The notes beneath the pieces are model-generated. The model had not been told where the DNA came from and ran no database searches. It was given only the letters and a program-made list of their open reading frames with translations. A DNA stretch of 64,000 nt, taken from contig NC_041780.1 in assembly GCF_900090045.1 (NCBI RefSeq), forward strand, positions 514,501 through 578,500. The letters are read 5' to 3'. This document shows, one piece after another, positions 47,501 to 58,310 of this stretch (position 1 is the first letter of the stretch; each line of letters opens with the position of its first letter). This DNA comes from Plasmodium malariae. Its lineage: Eukaryota; Apicomplexa; Aconoidasida; Haemosporida; Plasmodiidae. The translations under genes were made by a program, and so were the position numbers.

Positions 47501-50500
47501 GTTTTTTCAAAAGAGAGAGATATGCCATTGAAAAAGATGATAAAATTTGAAGAGGAAATTTTGACTGAGCGTGGTGTACACCATCGGACGATAAGTAGTG
47601 AAGATAAGGATAGAAAGAGGGCATATTGTAGTTGTTTATCACATTGTACAGAGTTCCATTGTAAGGAGCTCGTGCAGATAGGTGGAGAGAGTAATAATGG
47701 AGAGTGCAAAAAGAAAGCACTTTTTTCGCTTCAGAATAATGCAGTGAAGAAAAATTATAGTGGTGAGTATGTGTTGATGACAAAGGGTAAGCAGGTAATA
47801 CCAACATTGAGGAAAAGTATTTGTGTTGATGGGGAAGAGAAAAATGGTTACTACTGCTGTGCAGAGAAGGGAAGTTTGCAAGATAAATACAAACTGGAAG
47901 TTGGTAAAGCGGTAGAAGGAAGGGGGAACATTGTAGCGGGTAAAGGCAGCCACAGGGTGAGCATCATCATCAACCGCATAACCATACCTGTGTATTTGCT
48001 GAACACACTGAGCAGGAAATTTATGGAACGGAAGGGAGTGAAGTGTACGAAGGGAGATAAAAAAGGGGTGGCATCTAACGAAGTGGTAGGGTCTAACGAA
48101 GAAATGTTCATCGCAATGTACGTAGAAGTATATGAAAAGATAGATGAGGAGGGAAAAGAACAAAAAGAAAAGTATGAACTACTTTCATGTTCAGTTCCAA
48201 AAATAGTTAGTTATAATGAGGAGTTCCTTCTTCCCAATGATAAGATTGAGAAGAGCGCTGCTTCGTGCAGAGGTGCATCATACGGAGGTAAATCGTACAA
48301 TGGTGCTGCTTACATATCGAGTGGGTCCCACAATATCGACAATAAGCAGAAGAGCAGCGAAGGTGGTCCTTCCTATAGTCCATCGAATGGACCTGCAAAC
48401 AATGGGAACCACTATAATTCTGGGGTGGATGCAAAACAGAAATTTGCCAAGAAGCAGGCTTATGAGGTATCGTTGAATAGGCAAAAGAGTTATTGGGCAG
48501 ATAAAGCAGCTGCAGCTGCATCGTCAGGAAAATTCCAGGAGGGAGTACATCCTGTGGTTTCCACGGGAATAGGTAAAGATGGTGAGAACAGTCCAAATGG
48601 ACAAAGCGAACGGAATGATCTACAAGATCCGAATTGTCCGAGTTGTCCAAATGGGCGAAGCGAACGGAATGATCTACAAGATCCGAATTGTCCGAGTTGT
48701 CCAAATGGGCGAAGCGAACGGAATGATCTAAAAGATCCGAATTGTCCGAGTTGTCCAAATGGCGAAATATCTCACCCCTCTCAGTCAGTGAGAAGAGGAA
48801 GAAAATGTAGGGGGAAGAAAAGAAAAAAAATAATGAAATTGATTCAAAAGCACCTAAATACATGCAACCTTAAAATAAATCATAAGGAAATTATGAAGAG
48901 CGGAAAATTATATGTGGAGGGGAAAATAAATGTAAGGGCATTAGTCTCTTTTAGATGCTATTCTGAAGACTTAATTATTGGTGAGCATTATTTTAAAATT
49001 AAAAACATGTTATATGAAAATGAAAATGTAAGTTACTGTTATGAAAATCTTTTTCATTCTATTTATGCCACATCTTTTTTACATGAAGAGAGTGATAGGG
49101 AGAAGGAAATGATAATGAATGACGATCAGATTGTAGGAAATAAAAAAGTCCGGTCTTCTGAATGTCTACTATATGATGATCCTATTAAACGAAACTGTAT
49201 GCAAATGGTTGCACTATCAGGTAGAGAAGAATTGTCATTACAGAGTGTAGAAGCAGACGAGGGAATAGAGCAACAACAAAGTGCAAATGATAGCATTGGT
49301 GTTAATCCAGTGGTTAGTGTTGAGTTGATTAAAGGGATTAAAGAAAAGAAAGTTATAGGGTATATATTATATCAGTACGAAATAAAGGAAGAAAAAACAG
49401 AAGAGAAAAGTAAAAAGACAAGTGAACAGACGAGTGAAAGGACAAATGAAAAGACAAATGAAAAGACAAGTGAAAAGACAAGTGAAAAGACAAGTAAACA
49501 GACAAGTGAAAAGACAAGTAAACAGACAAGTGAAAAGACAAGTGAAAAGACAAGTGAAAAAACAAATGATACGTGTAGCCGAAAAAGGATGCAATATTCC
49601 CTACCGAACTTTATAAAGATATATTTTATAAAATGCAATAAAAATAATATAAATCAGTTAAATGAAACAAATGAAATCTGGCATAAAACAATATTTGAAA
49701 GAATGTTTAGTGATATATTGAGAAAAGTACATTATAGAAAATATGTAAATATAAATATGGTTATAAAGTGTTTGAAAGAATCCAAGTATTATTATAGTTA
49801 TATAAACTACCTTAACAAGTTTTTCAGCCATTTTGATGATTTTGAAAATTCGCTATATTTCCCTTTAGAAAATATACTACTGATACTAGCACTGAGAAAT
49901 TTGTCCTTTCATTTTGTTAACTCCCTTAACTACTTTTTTGAAGAAATTCAAAAATATTTTCTTAATGTAAACGAGCTAGGTATAGTCGAGTGGTCCTACT
50001 TGCTCAAGTGCGTTCTGAAATCACAAAGTAAGTTTCTACAAAGGGAAAAACGGAAGAAGAAACGCGCACGAAATGGGGGAAGAACTAGTGCCATTTGGGG
50101 AGAAAAAAGCGGAAGACAGTATGGTAGTAGAAAGCACGACGAAAAGGAAAGATCTATGTGGTTAGGTAGCAGAAACGAGACGAAGAATTTACCCATTTTG
50201 TCGGAAAAGTCTAAGTCCAGCTATATCACATCTGTATCATCTATCTCTTCTGTATCATCCAGTACCCCGTTGTACACTTTCACTGAGGCGAGCACAGATG
50301 ACAGTTCCGTGTTATTTGGAAAGAAGCAAGATATAAGAGGAAAACGACAAAATAGAAGACCAAGTAGGGGAAGGTTCAACAAAAATATTCTAAATGAAAA
50401 AGATTGGTGCTTGCTAAATAATCGGGATATGTGGCACTTGCACTATGATGGTAAGAATTACTTTTATCTTCCCCTTTTTTTAAACGACATAGTAATGTTT

Positions 50501-52522
50501 TATGGGGAGAGTAACAATAAGTGCAATAAAGGTTGTAGTAATAAATACACAAATAATGCCACTAATAGGTGTAATAGATGTAAGAATCGTAATGATAATA
50601 ATAACGATTATGTTTTAAAAAATTTAGAAGAATGCACCGAATTTTCCATGCTCAACAATCGTTCCCACGTTATGAAGAAGGTGCCTTTTGCGCAAAATAA
50701 AAATTTTAACGATATGAATGCAGTCCGTAAATATTGTTCAGGTAAAGGGAGAGGTAGTCACACGAGAAACGTTTCCCAGGTAGAAGGAAAATTAGGAAAT
50801 CGGAAAAAAAGGAATGAGAAAAGAAGGGAAGACAGATCTGAAGGAAGACAAGAAGAAAAAACACATGATTATCAAAAATTATGTTTAATACCCCGTGGGA
50901 AGTATTTCCCATTGAATGGGTACCCATATTGCATTCATAGACATAGAAAAAGAAATCATAGTAGCACAAATGAATGTAAAAATTTTAACAGTGAAATTAA
51001 TAAAGATTTATCATTACTCCGAGTTTATAATATGCAAGAAGACAACATGGACCACTCAACATACAGTTATATAAAAAATAAATGTAACAACAACTCAAGT
51101 GGAATTGCTAGAAGGAATATATTATTACCTATGGAAGAAGGGTTGACTAAGGGTATGTTTAGGGACTCTTCTCACATTTTAAATGGACACAGGAAAAAAA
51201 CTTCGATATACCAGTACAACTTGTTGAACAAGACAGATGAGGAGGTATATGCTACAAATGAATCATATGAATCATATGAGATGAACAATATGAATGCAAA
51301 TTTTAAGGAAAGCGGGGCGCAAGATTACAAAAGAATAAAAGAGTTTACCATGCGGGAAGATGGAACAAAGCAGAAGGGAATAAGTGTTCTACTAAAACAG
51401 AGAAGTGGTACATCTGAAATATTAGCAAGAAGAACGAAATTTGTAAGAAAGTCCAAAAAGAACAACAACGAGATGAACAACAATGTAGATTTGAGTTACA
51501 AATATAATATATATGTAAAAGCGAAGAAGATATTGCACCCAATCCCCTTGATTAATCATAAAAAACCTAACATATTTTTATCCTTCCAAATAGTTTTAAA
51601 TAATTATGATTTTATAAATAAAAATGATCTATTCCCATTTATTATAAATAAAAAAAAAAAATTTATAATAAACAAGGTTCAAGCAACAAGTGATATATTT
51701 TTTAATGGTTCCTATTCTTTGTTGAATACTTCTTTCATGTTGAACTTACCCACTAGAGAAGAATTAAAAAAAATATTTCGTATGGAGTCAGATTCAACTT
51801 TTGATGATTTAAATTTTTATTTACATAATTTATCTTTGCAAATATGTTTTTATCATATTCCTAATGGTATGCCAGACAGGGGGCATGATGCCTTCAATTA
51901 CAATGACTGTTCAGGTGTAACGTCTATCAATAGCATATGTAGAAGCAGAGATAATATGCTTATGGGTCGGACTGATTATGATTACAGTTCAAGGAAGTTG
52001 CACAAGGGAAAAAAGGAAAAAAAGAAAGAAAAATATGAAAAAAATGGAGCAGTGCTAATTGCCACGGCAGTAATCCCCCTAAGTGTTCTTTCGAGAAAAA
52101 ACAAAACGAAAGTGACAGCTCCTTTAGTTTTTTCCCCATTTTTTACTACACCCATTGAAAAGAATGAAGTTCAAGTTGTTCTTAAATATGATAAGATGAG
52201 CACAATCAAATCGATTAATCGGATATTACCAAGAGAATATTCGTCATATCAAATGAATGGGAAAATTGATGGAGGGAGAAATGGTACTACTACATCTTCT
52301 GTGCGAAATATAAAGGGGTCAAAAGAAACTAATCAACATAAAGATATGAACGAAAGGAGTAGTGGGACTGATACATCTAACGTACCAAAAAAGACGTATA
52401 CTCCAAGTCATAACGTAGATCATAACTTCATTAACTTAGAAGAGCAAAATAAATGGGAGCACGTGGATTTATCAAACATTCCTTTGTTAACGCTTCCCAA
52501 AATACCACCACCTATATTGTAG
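35556..52522 (+). CDS. Giant protein with C2-like and EF-hand-like segments, split at an A22 tract
   Basis: Two ORFs (35556-45335 and 45410-52522) are one gene. The first ends at TAG right after 22 A's (45311-45332). One extra A (or two fewer) keeps the frame open through GTAGTAGAAATTAAAG into the second ORF with no gap, for about 5655 residues. C2-like beta patterns occur near residues 665-930, at 1128-1230 (LYIYIDKIVNLSKRVFENLS ... HEVIIEIWSE ... CMGILKINI), and in the last 300 residues (IFLSFQIVLNN ... YLHNLSLQICFYHI ... AVIPLSVLS). EF-hand-like helices lie near 1477-1570 (LDDDSYLSKEDFFLFFQ). The rest is Asn/Ser/Glu-rich with several in-frame repeats. Multi-C2 giants such as C2CD3 and CEP120 act at centrioles and basal bodies, which Plasmodium builds only in male gametes; that role is an inference. 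I could not settle the family. Confidence 0.75.
36052..36162 (+). repeat. 24-bp coding repeat
   Basis: About five copies of a unit containing aatgataatataagcagag encode Asn-Asp-Asn-Ile-Ser-Arg-Val-Ser/Gly in the giant protein. Confidence 0.85.
38790..38924 (+). repeat. 18-bp coding repeat
   Basis: About seven copies of aaccaaatcaacgaagta encode Asn-Gln-Ile-Asn-Glu-Val immediately before the second C2-like segment of the giant protein. Confidence 0.9.
45311..45332 (+). repeat. A22 homopolymer at the break in the giant gene
   Basis: Twenty-two consecutive A's encode the terminal Lys run of the upstream ORF and directly precede its TAG. A length change of +1 or -2 restores a single frame. Confidence 0.9.
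48593..48765 (+). repeat. 54-bp coding repeat
   Basis: Three near-identical copies of a 54-bp unit encode an 18-residue Cys/Pro/Ser block (NDLQDPNCPSCPNG core) in the second part of the giant protein. This is unusual for its paired Cys in a repeat. Confidence 0.9.
49415..49570 (+). repeat. 12-bp coding repeat
   Basis: About 12 copies of acaagtgaaaag and variants encode Lys-Thr-Ser-Glu runs in the giant protein. Confidence 0.9.
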
Positions 52523-54464
52523 TTCTGGTTTTCCGTGTTTTCGTTTTTTCTTTTTCCTTTTCCTTTTCCTTTTCTTTTTCACTTCTTTTTATTTATTTTC
52601 GTTCCTTTTCTTTTTCACTTCTTTTTATTTATTTTCGTTCCTTTTCTTTTTCACTTCTTTTTATTTATTTTCGTTCCTTTTCTTTTTCACTTCTTTTTAT
52701 TTATTTTCGTTCCTTTTCTTTTGCACTTCTTTTTATTTCTTTTCGTTCCTTTTCATTCATTCATTCGTTCCTTTTTTTTTTTTTTTTTTTTTTGCTTCCT
52801 CATGAAGATACTAAGACGCCGGCACATGCACATACATGTGTTCGCGTCCTATTCCCCGTTCTTCGCATATTTGATATTCTTCATTAGCTTTATCAGTATA
52901 ACTTGTTTTTGTCATATTTATAGCTTTTGTTTCGTTCCAGTATTTTATTTGCCTACGCATTTGTGATATATGTTATGTGTTATAGGTTCCCCTAAAATTA
53001 TTTCATACAGTGCGTTTATAAAAGGATGTACCTTTAAATTTTGACAGTATTATATATATTTTTATATATACATATGTACATGTTCCTTAGGCACTCACTA
53101 TCAATGCTACAACTAAAACGGATGCACTGCTACTCTCATTTTGTTTCATTATGTTTATGTTTTACTTTATAATTTTTTTTTTTCTTTTTTTTTTTCATGT
53201 GAAACTTTGTGAGCAGCGAAAGTTCTGACTTATTAAGAGTGGCTTAAGGGTTAAGTTATAATTATCATACGATTAACCCATATGTCTTGTTTATATCTAC
53301 TCTTATGTTTAATTTATTTATGTACACATTTTATTTATACAATTAATTTGTTTATCTATTTTTCTATTTATTTCATTTACTTCATTTTTGCATTATCACA
53401 CTCTCACGCTTTTGCATGCTCACATTTTTTTAATTTTTTAATTTTTTGAAAATATTGAATTACAGTTATGGGTTAAAAAGTAAATTAAGAAAAAAATTAT
53501 AAGAAACATATTCGAGAAAAAATAGGAACACAAAAAATAAAAAAAAGTATAGATATTTTAGTAATTAAGCAAAAAGTCCATTATAAAAATACAACATCAG
53601 TATATATTTTCAAATTTATTAACAGAAGATTATAAGATGACATATGTTCTAAGTTAATATATTAAGGAGAACAAAGGGTAGGGGAAAGGAGGTACTAAAA
53701 AAAAAAAAAAAAAAAGTATGTATAGAAAGCAAAACCTTAAAAATGTGAAACAGATTTATTTTATTATATTTAATTTGATATTAGTTTTTCTTTTCTATGT
53801 GTCCAAATTTTCCTGATGAGAAAAAAGTTCATGCACGATTGGAGCCTTTCCCTTCATGTGCATTTCCATTTCTGTACATCATTTGTTTCATATAATAAAA
53901 AATACATTTTTTCATCTATCTTAATTATTTTTCTATGGGTTAGTTTCTTTTTCCTCTTTTTGAGGACTATCTCTCTATTCGTCTGCATAGTCCTATGCCG
54001 TATCTCCCCTTGCACCGTCATCATTCTCTATCAGAATGGTGGGTTCACCTTCCCCCCTTTTTTTTTTTTCCCCCCTACCACTGTCATTGCTACAAGTACA
54101 ACTACAACTACAACTGTTACGACTGTAACTATTCGTATTCTTCCTTATTTCCGCTATACGAACCTTGATGATAGTAGATACCCGAATAACCATAATAGTA
54201 GTTAAACAACTTGTTAACATGCATAGAAGCACATATATATGTAATAAACCAAAAGTATTTCTATGATTTTTTCATGATGAGTTAAACAGTTCCTTCCAAT
54301 TGAATTTGCTCGCATAACAAAATAGGAAACACTGGAGAGACAGGCACCTTTTTTTTCATGTTTACTTAAATCTTTTGGAAATATCGTTTATATTAATTTT
54401 CTTGCTACTATACAACATATATGCATAAATAATGCATTTATTTTGTTGTCAATTTGTGAGTTTT

Positions 54465-54497
<33 letters not shown>
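52523..54497. other. Intergenic region after the giant gene
   Basis: It starts with the 36-bp array at 52556-52765, then AT-rich DNA with poly-T/A runs (53169-53195, 53698-53715, 54470-54497). A plus-strand ORF at 53816-54205 begins with a true ATG and a hydrophobic segment, but its second half mirrors a simple Thr/Val repeat. On the minus strand, 54132-54230 contains a Tyr/Gly-rich frame (YGYSGIYYHQGSYSGNKEEY, stop near 54132). I cannot assign either to a gene. Confidence 0.45.
52556..52765 (+). repeat. 36-bp T-rich tandem array
   Basis: About five copies of a 36-bp unit (ttcgttccttttctttttca plus 16 bases) start about 35 bp after the stop of the giant gene, probably in its 3' untranslated region. 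Open plus-strand frames over it are artefacts. Confidence 0.85.
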
Positions 54498-54825
54498 CTA
54501 ATCTTCCTTTTTTTCGTATTCACCATAACTAGTGAAGCTGCTCGCGTCGGCACAATTGCTAGCAACGCTAGCACTTCGGCTAATGCCCCTCCTTTTTGAC
54601 CAGTAGTTACCCCCTAACACTTCATTCCTGCGCGCTTCCTTATAACATTATGCTCATTTGTGCCTAGCCATAGTATTCCCCGTATCCTTCTACATTATCT
54701 CACATACACAAGTGATGTAATCAATGCATTCTTTAAAATAATTTTATTTTGCATACTGTTTTGTACTAACAAAATATACCTTTCCCATTCCGATATGTTT
54801 CATGATGACAATCTTTGCCATTATT
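54498..54825 (-). other. Exon-like segments downstream of the zinc-finger gene
   Basis: Three minus-strand segments look coding. The first is 54780-54825, bordered by ttAG and GTATAT (NNGKDCHHETYRNGK). It joins in phase to 54664-54689 after gtAG (EGYGEYYG, stop). A separate frame at 54498-54638 (EARRNEVLGGNYWSKRRG ... TSYGEYEKKED, TAG) has Ser/Arg-rich composition; the plus strand is partly open there too. They may be alternative 3' exons of the zinc-finger gene, whose frame has a phase-0 GTAAAT donor near 55190. Confidence 0.3.
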
Positions 54826-55143
54826 CTAAGTAGCTACAATAAACAGAAATGTAAAATGCGCATGATGGTATGTATTTCTATATGTTATGTTCTGTTGTAT
54901 ATATTATATACGTTGTTCATTGGGCAAATAATACCTTTTCTTATACTTTCACTGTTAAGTAATAAATTATGAGCAAGTTATATGCATGTGCACATTATAG
55001 TATGGCATGGACAATGCATGACCATTATAGGATTATAAATAATATATATTTTTTTTTTTATTATCACTTAAATATTTATCCCCATCTTTCTCTTCTTCTC
55101 CCTCTTTGTCGTCATAAATACCATCATCAAACATTACATTTCT

Positions 55144-58100
55144 CTAAGTACTCAAGTAATCCTGTATGGTTTTTTCATGATTTACACACTCAGTTAAAGT
55201 TTCCCCTGTACATTTTCCCTCATATGTATTCTTACTAAACATGTTCCTTTCCTCGTTCGTTAAACAAGTCCTACTGTCGTTGTTGTTGTACTGGTTGCTA
55301 TACTCCTTTTCCTTACTATTTACTTTATCATGTTTATCCCTTTCTTCGTTAGGTGTGTTTCTCTCTTGCACTCTTACACACGAGTCATTCTTTAAAGATT
55401 CATCATGTTCAATGAAATTTTCATTAACTTTACTATAATTTGTGTGGCTGTTTTTTCCTTTCCATTTCGCATCTTCGCAGTTTATGGTACTTCCATGGGG
55501 TACGTTTCTTGTATGTATCCGCTTATATTTATATTCATCTGTATGTTTATCTTTAACCTCATCCTTGACCCCATGTTTATGCGTATGTTTGTCTATATGT
55601 TTATGTTTATCCTTATGTTTGCTCCTCTCGTGAACACGTCTCTCCTGTGTGCCCTTCTTATACTCGCTTCTTTCCCACCGTGTTGCGCTGTACAAGGAAT
55701 AATTTTTGGCTATATGTGGAAAATTGTTATAAAGACCTTCCGCATGTATTCCTCCTCTTTCTACCTGTTTTTCCATATAATTTATTTTCCTTTTCTGTAA
55801 ATTGTATATGCTCTTATCATCATATTTTCTTCTGTTCTCACTGTAATTCCCTCCTTTATTGTACGTACTGGATCTGTGTTTACTGCTGTAATATATCCCT
55901 TCATTTGTGGGATGCCCAAAATTATAAGGCTGTTCTTTCTTATATTTTTCCTTTTTTATACTTTTTTCCGCTCGTTCATCTTCATCATATGTCTTATCAC
56001 GTACATACAATACATAATCTTTATCACTACCACTGTCGTTTTCCATGTAAACGTTGCTCTTTTCCATAATTGGATCTACATCTTGGCTTCTTAAATCACC
56101 ATCATACTGTTTGTTATTATTATTATTGGTAGTAGTAGTAGTAGTAGTATTAGCAGTAGTAGCATCAGTAGTAGTGTTAGTAGTATTCGCAGTAGTATTA
56201 GCAGTAGTAGCATCAGTAGTAGTGTTAGTAGTATTCGCAGTAGTAGTAGTGGTATTATTATTCCTCCTTTTTTTATGGGATTTATTATGTTCTCTTTCGT
56301 TGTGAGTAGAATCATACAATGGTCTCTTCCTCCTTACTTCCATGTGCCTGCTGTGGGTGAAGTTCCCTAATTCGTTTTCCTCATCATGGACATATTCCTT
56401 TAACTCTCTAACTCTATGTTCATGTACAGTGCCGCGTTCCTTTTCAGTTAGATCATTCTCCGGAATACTTTTCCTCTGCTCACGAGTAACGCAAAATTCA
56501 TTACGCAGAGAAAATGTCCAATCGTGTAAAACGTTTTTAACCTTAATCTTGTAGGATATATGATCTGTGTGATGACAGTAAATACTGGTATGATCACATG
56601 AGCATTTGGCTTCATTTATTGATGGACAAACAATGCACATATTATTATCATGATGGTATGTTAAGATATATAAATTAGAATTTTTGTTTTTATGTATTTC
56701 ATTATGACAATTATTACAGTTAGAATGACAATCCTTTTGATAAAGAAAATGATTCGAACATGGCTTCCTACCTCCTTCACTGCACTCGTTACACGTATCA
56801 TATGATTTTTTTGTATTACTATACATATTGTTTCTGTTTAATAAATTGACTATAACAGAATCTGTACCGCGATCACTGCGGTTATTGCAGTTAGTGCGGT
56901 CATTAGAGTAGTCATTAATATCAATATTATGTTTACCATTGTAGTAAGCACTTCCATTATTAGGATCATAACTGTAGTTATCACTATCACTAACACGCTC
57001 AGCATTACAATCATCACCCCCAATATTATGATCATTATTGTAGTCATCATGTCCATTATTATAATTAACAATGTTGTTATAAGTGCCTTTATTTTTTTCA
57101 TCCCTGTCGAATAAAATCATTAGGTCTTTGGTTACATCGCCTAAGTTGCTGACTTCATCTTTTTCACTCCCCAAGTGATCAAGCAGGTCCTTTGTAATCA
57201 CATGCGCATATTTTCTTTTTTTATACAAACTATTTAATATATCGAAATAATGTTTTTTTAAATTTTTCGGTAGATGATCAATGGAATGACAAAATTGGCA
57301 TTCATTTAGTAAGAAGCAAAATCTACCTTCTATAAAATGATTACAAACTTTACATTTATTTTTAAAGTGTAACATCTTTAAAGGATGTAATGGTGAGTGT
57401 TCATTAAGATGAGTATAATGATGACACCACTTACAGTTGATTTTAAGATTACAAGAATTTCTATTACTACCAAATTTATAACATGGTACACATAACCCAT
57501 GTACATGTAACACTTTTTGTAATATATATAAAATAATTTCATCATTAATATTTAATTCAAATATTTCTATTAATGCGTTTGTTATACTTTGTCCCTTTGT
57601 GTAATATAACTCATTAAAATTGTTCAGTATCTTTTTTCGTTGTTCTCCTAATTGATATATTTCTTTCAGTTCACATAATCTGGATGTATTAATAGTTTCG
57701 TTATTAATTGTATAATTGCTATTCTGACCATGGTCCATATTTTGCATTTCCCCTTTCCTTTTTTTATAAAAACCTCTTTCTTTAAACTGATTCCCATCTA
57801 TTTCTCGTTCTGTTCGTGGGTCAGTTCTGTTATTCGGTTGATGCACTCCATAATAGGCGGATTTGTTAGCGGCATAGCACTCCACTTCGTTAGTAGCATA
57901 GCACTCCACTTCGTTAGTAGCATAGCACGCCTCTTCGTTAGCATCATAGCACGCCTCTTCGTTAGCATCATAGCACGCCTCTTCGTTAGCGGCATAATTG
58001 TCTGTTTCATTTATGGAAAAGCTATCATCATAATTATCAGCACCCGTATCTTCGTCCGTTTCTATAACACCCAATTTGCCAATTTCTTTTTCATCATTTG

Positions 58101-58221
58101 AAAATATTGTATTGTGTGTTTCCTTCCCTTCATCATTACATACTTTCGTGTGTGTGTCCTCCTTTTGTTCAGTGATACTTTTGCATTTACGAAGTCGTGT
58201 GGAAATGCTTTCGCTATTCAT
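55144..58221 (-). CDS. Zinc-finger protein with apicomplexan-type Cys/His fingers
   Basis: A 1025-residue protein that is probably nuclear or cytoplasmic and RNA-binding. Two adjacent fingers lie at about residues 235-320: HVHGLCVPCYKFGS then CNLKINCKWCHHYTH, and CKVCNHFIEGRFCF then CQFCHSIDH. This H..G.C.PC...C...C..CH..H pattern is the CCCH-like finger expanded in alveolates. A third Cys/His cluster (CIVCPS ... CSCDH ... YCHHTDH) is near 527-552. The N-terminus carries an 8-residue Asn-Glu-Glu/Val-Ala/Glu-Cys-Tyr repeat (24 bp), the middle has Thr/Asn-rich tracts, and the tail is His/Lys/Asp-rich. The ATG at 58221 is the first in frame. After its TAG the same frame stays open for 36 more codons, and alternative 3' splicing is possible, so the C-terminus is uncertain. 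Confidence 0.78.
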   Translation of the reverse strand: MNSESISTRLRKCKSITEQKEDTHTKVCNDEGKETHNTIFSNDEKEIGKLGVIETDEDTGADNYDDSFSINETDNYAANEEACYDANEEACYDANEEACYATNEVECYATNEVECYAANKSAYYGVHQPNNRTDPRTEREIDGNQFKERGFYKKRKGEMQNMDHGQNSNYTINNETINTSRLCELKEIYQLGEQRKKILNNFNELYYTKGQSITNALIEIFELNINDEIILYILQKVLHVHGLCVPCYKFGSNRNSCNLKINCKWCHHYTHLNEHSPLHPLKMLHFKNKCKVCNHFIEGRFCFLLNECQFCHSIDHLPKNLKKHYFDILNSLYKKRKYAHVITKDLLDHLGSEKDEVSNLGDVTKDLMILFDRDEKNKGTYNNIVNYNNGHDDYNNDHNIGGDDCNAERVSDSDNYSYDPNNGSAYYNGKHNIDINDYSNDRTNCNNRSDRGTDSVIVNLLNRNNMYSNTKKSYDTCNECSEGGRKPCSNHFLYQKDCHSNCNNCHNEIHKNKNSNLYILTYHHDNNMCIVCPSINEAKCSCDHTSIYCHHTDHISYKIKVKNVLHDWTFSLRNEFCVTREQRKSIPENDLTEKERGTVHEHRVRELKEYVHDEENELGNFTHSRHMEVRRKRPLYDSTHNEREHNKSHKKRRNNNTTTTTANTTNTTTDATTANTTANTTNTTTDATTANTTTTTTTNNNNNKQYDGDLRSQDVDPIMEKSNVYMENDSGSDKDYVLYVRDKTYDEDERAEKSIKKEKYKKEQPYNFGHPTNEGIYYSSKHRSSTYNKGGNYSENRRKYDDKSIYNLQKRKINYMEKQVERGGIHAEGLYNNFPHIAKNYSLYSATRWERSEYKKGTQERRVHERSKHKDKHKHIDKHTHKHGVKDEVKDKHTDEYKYKRIHTRNVPHGSTINCEDAKWKGKNSHTNYSKVNENFIEHDESLKNDSCVRVQERNTPNEERDKHDKVNSKEKEYSNQYNNNDSRTCLTNEERNMFSKNTYEGKCTGETLTECVNHEKTIQDYLST
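56130..56260 (-). repeat. 48-bp coding repeat, Thr/Asn/Ala-rich
   Basis: Two long copies of a 48-bp unit, flanked by (gta)n, encode a Thr/Asn/Ala tract in the zinc-finger protein. Confidence 0.8.
57860..57995 (-). repeat. 24-bp coding repeat with conserved Cys-Tyr
   Basis: About six copies of a 24-bp unit (containing catagcacgcctcttcgtta on the plus strand) encode Ala-Cys-Tyr-Asp-Ala-Asn-Glu-Glu and variants near the N-terminus of the zinc-finger protein. Confidence 0.88.
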
Positions 58222-58310
58222 TGTGCGTTAAGTGGTTCGATACATGCATGTAAGGGAGTGAACACATATATGTATATATACATATGTATGTGCATGCCCT
58301 GGCTAAATAA

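Noticed and set aside
48207..48863. Minus-strand ORF of 218 codons with repeated Asp/Asn/Ser block
   Set aside because: It is antisense to the 54-bp coding repeat of the giant gene, without independent support.
45410..52522. Separate gene starting at ATG 45410
   Set aside because: The frame is open and coding-like upstream of this ATG to the A22 tract, and only 75 nt separate it from the previous ORF, too little for a Plasmodium intergenic region.
52453..52966. Phe/Ser-rich plus-strand ORFs after the giant gene
   Set aside because: They are produced by the 36-bp T-rich array and poly-T; no coding composition outside the repeat.
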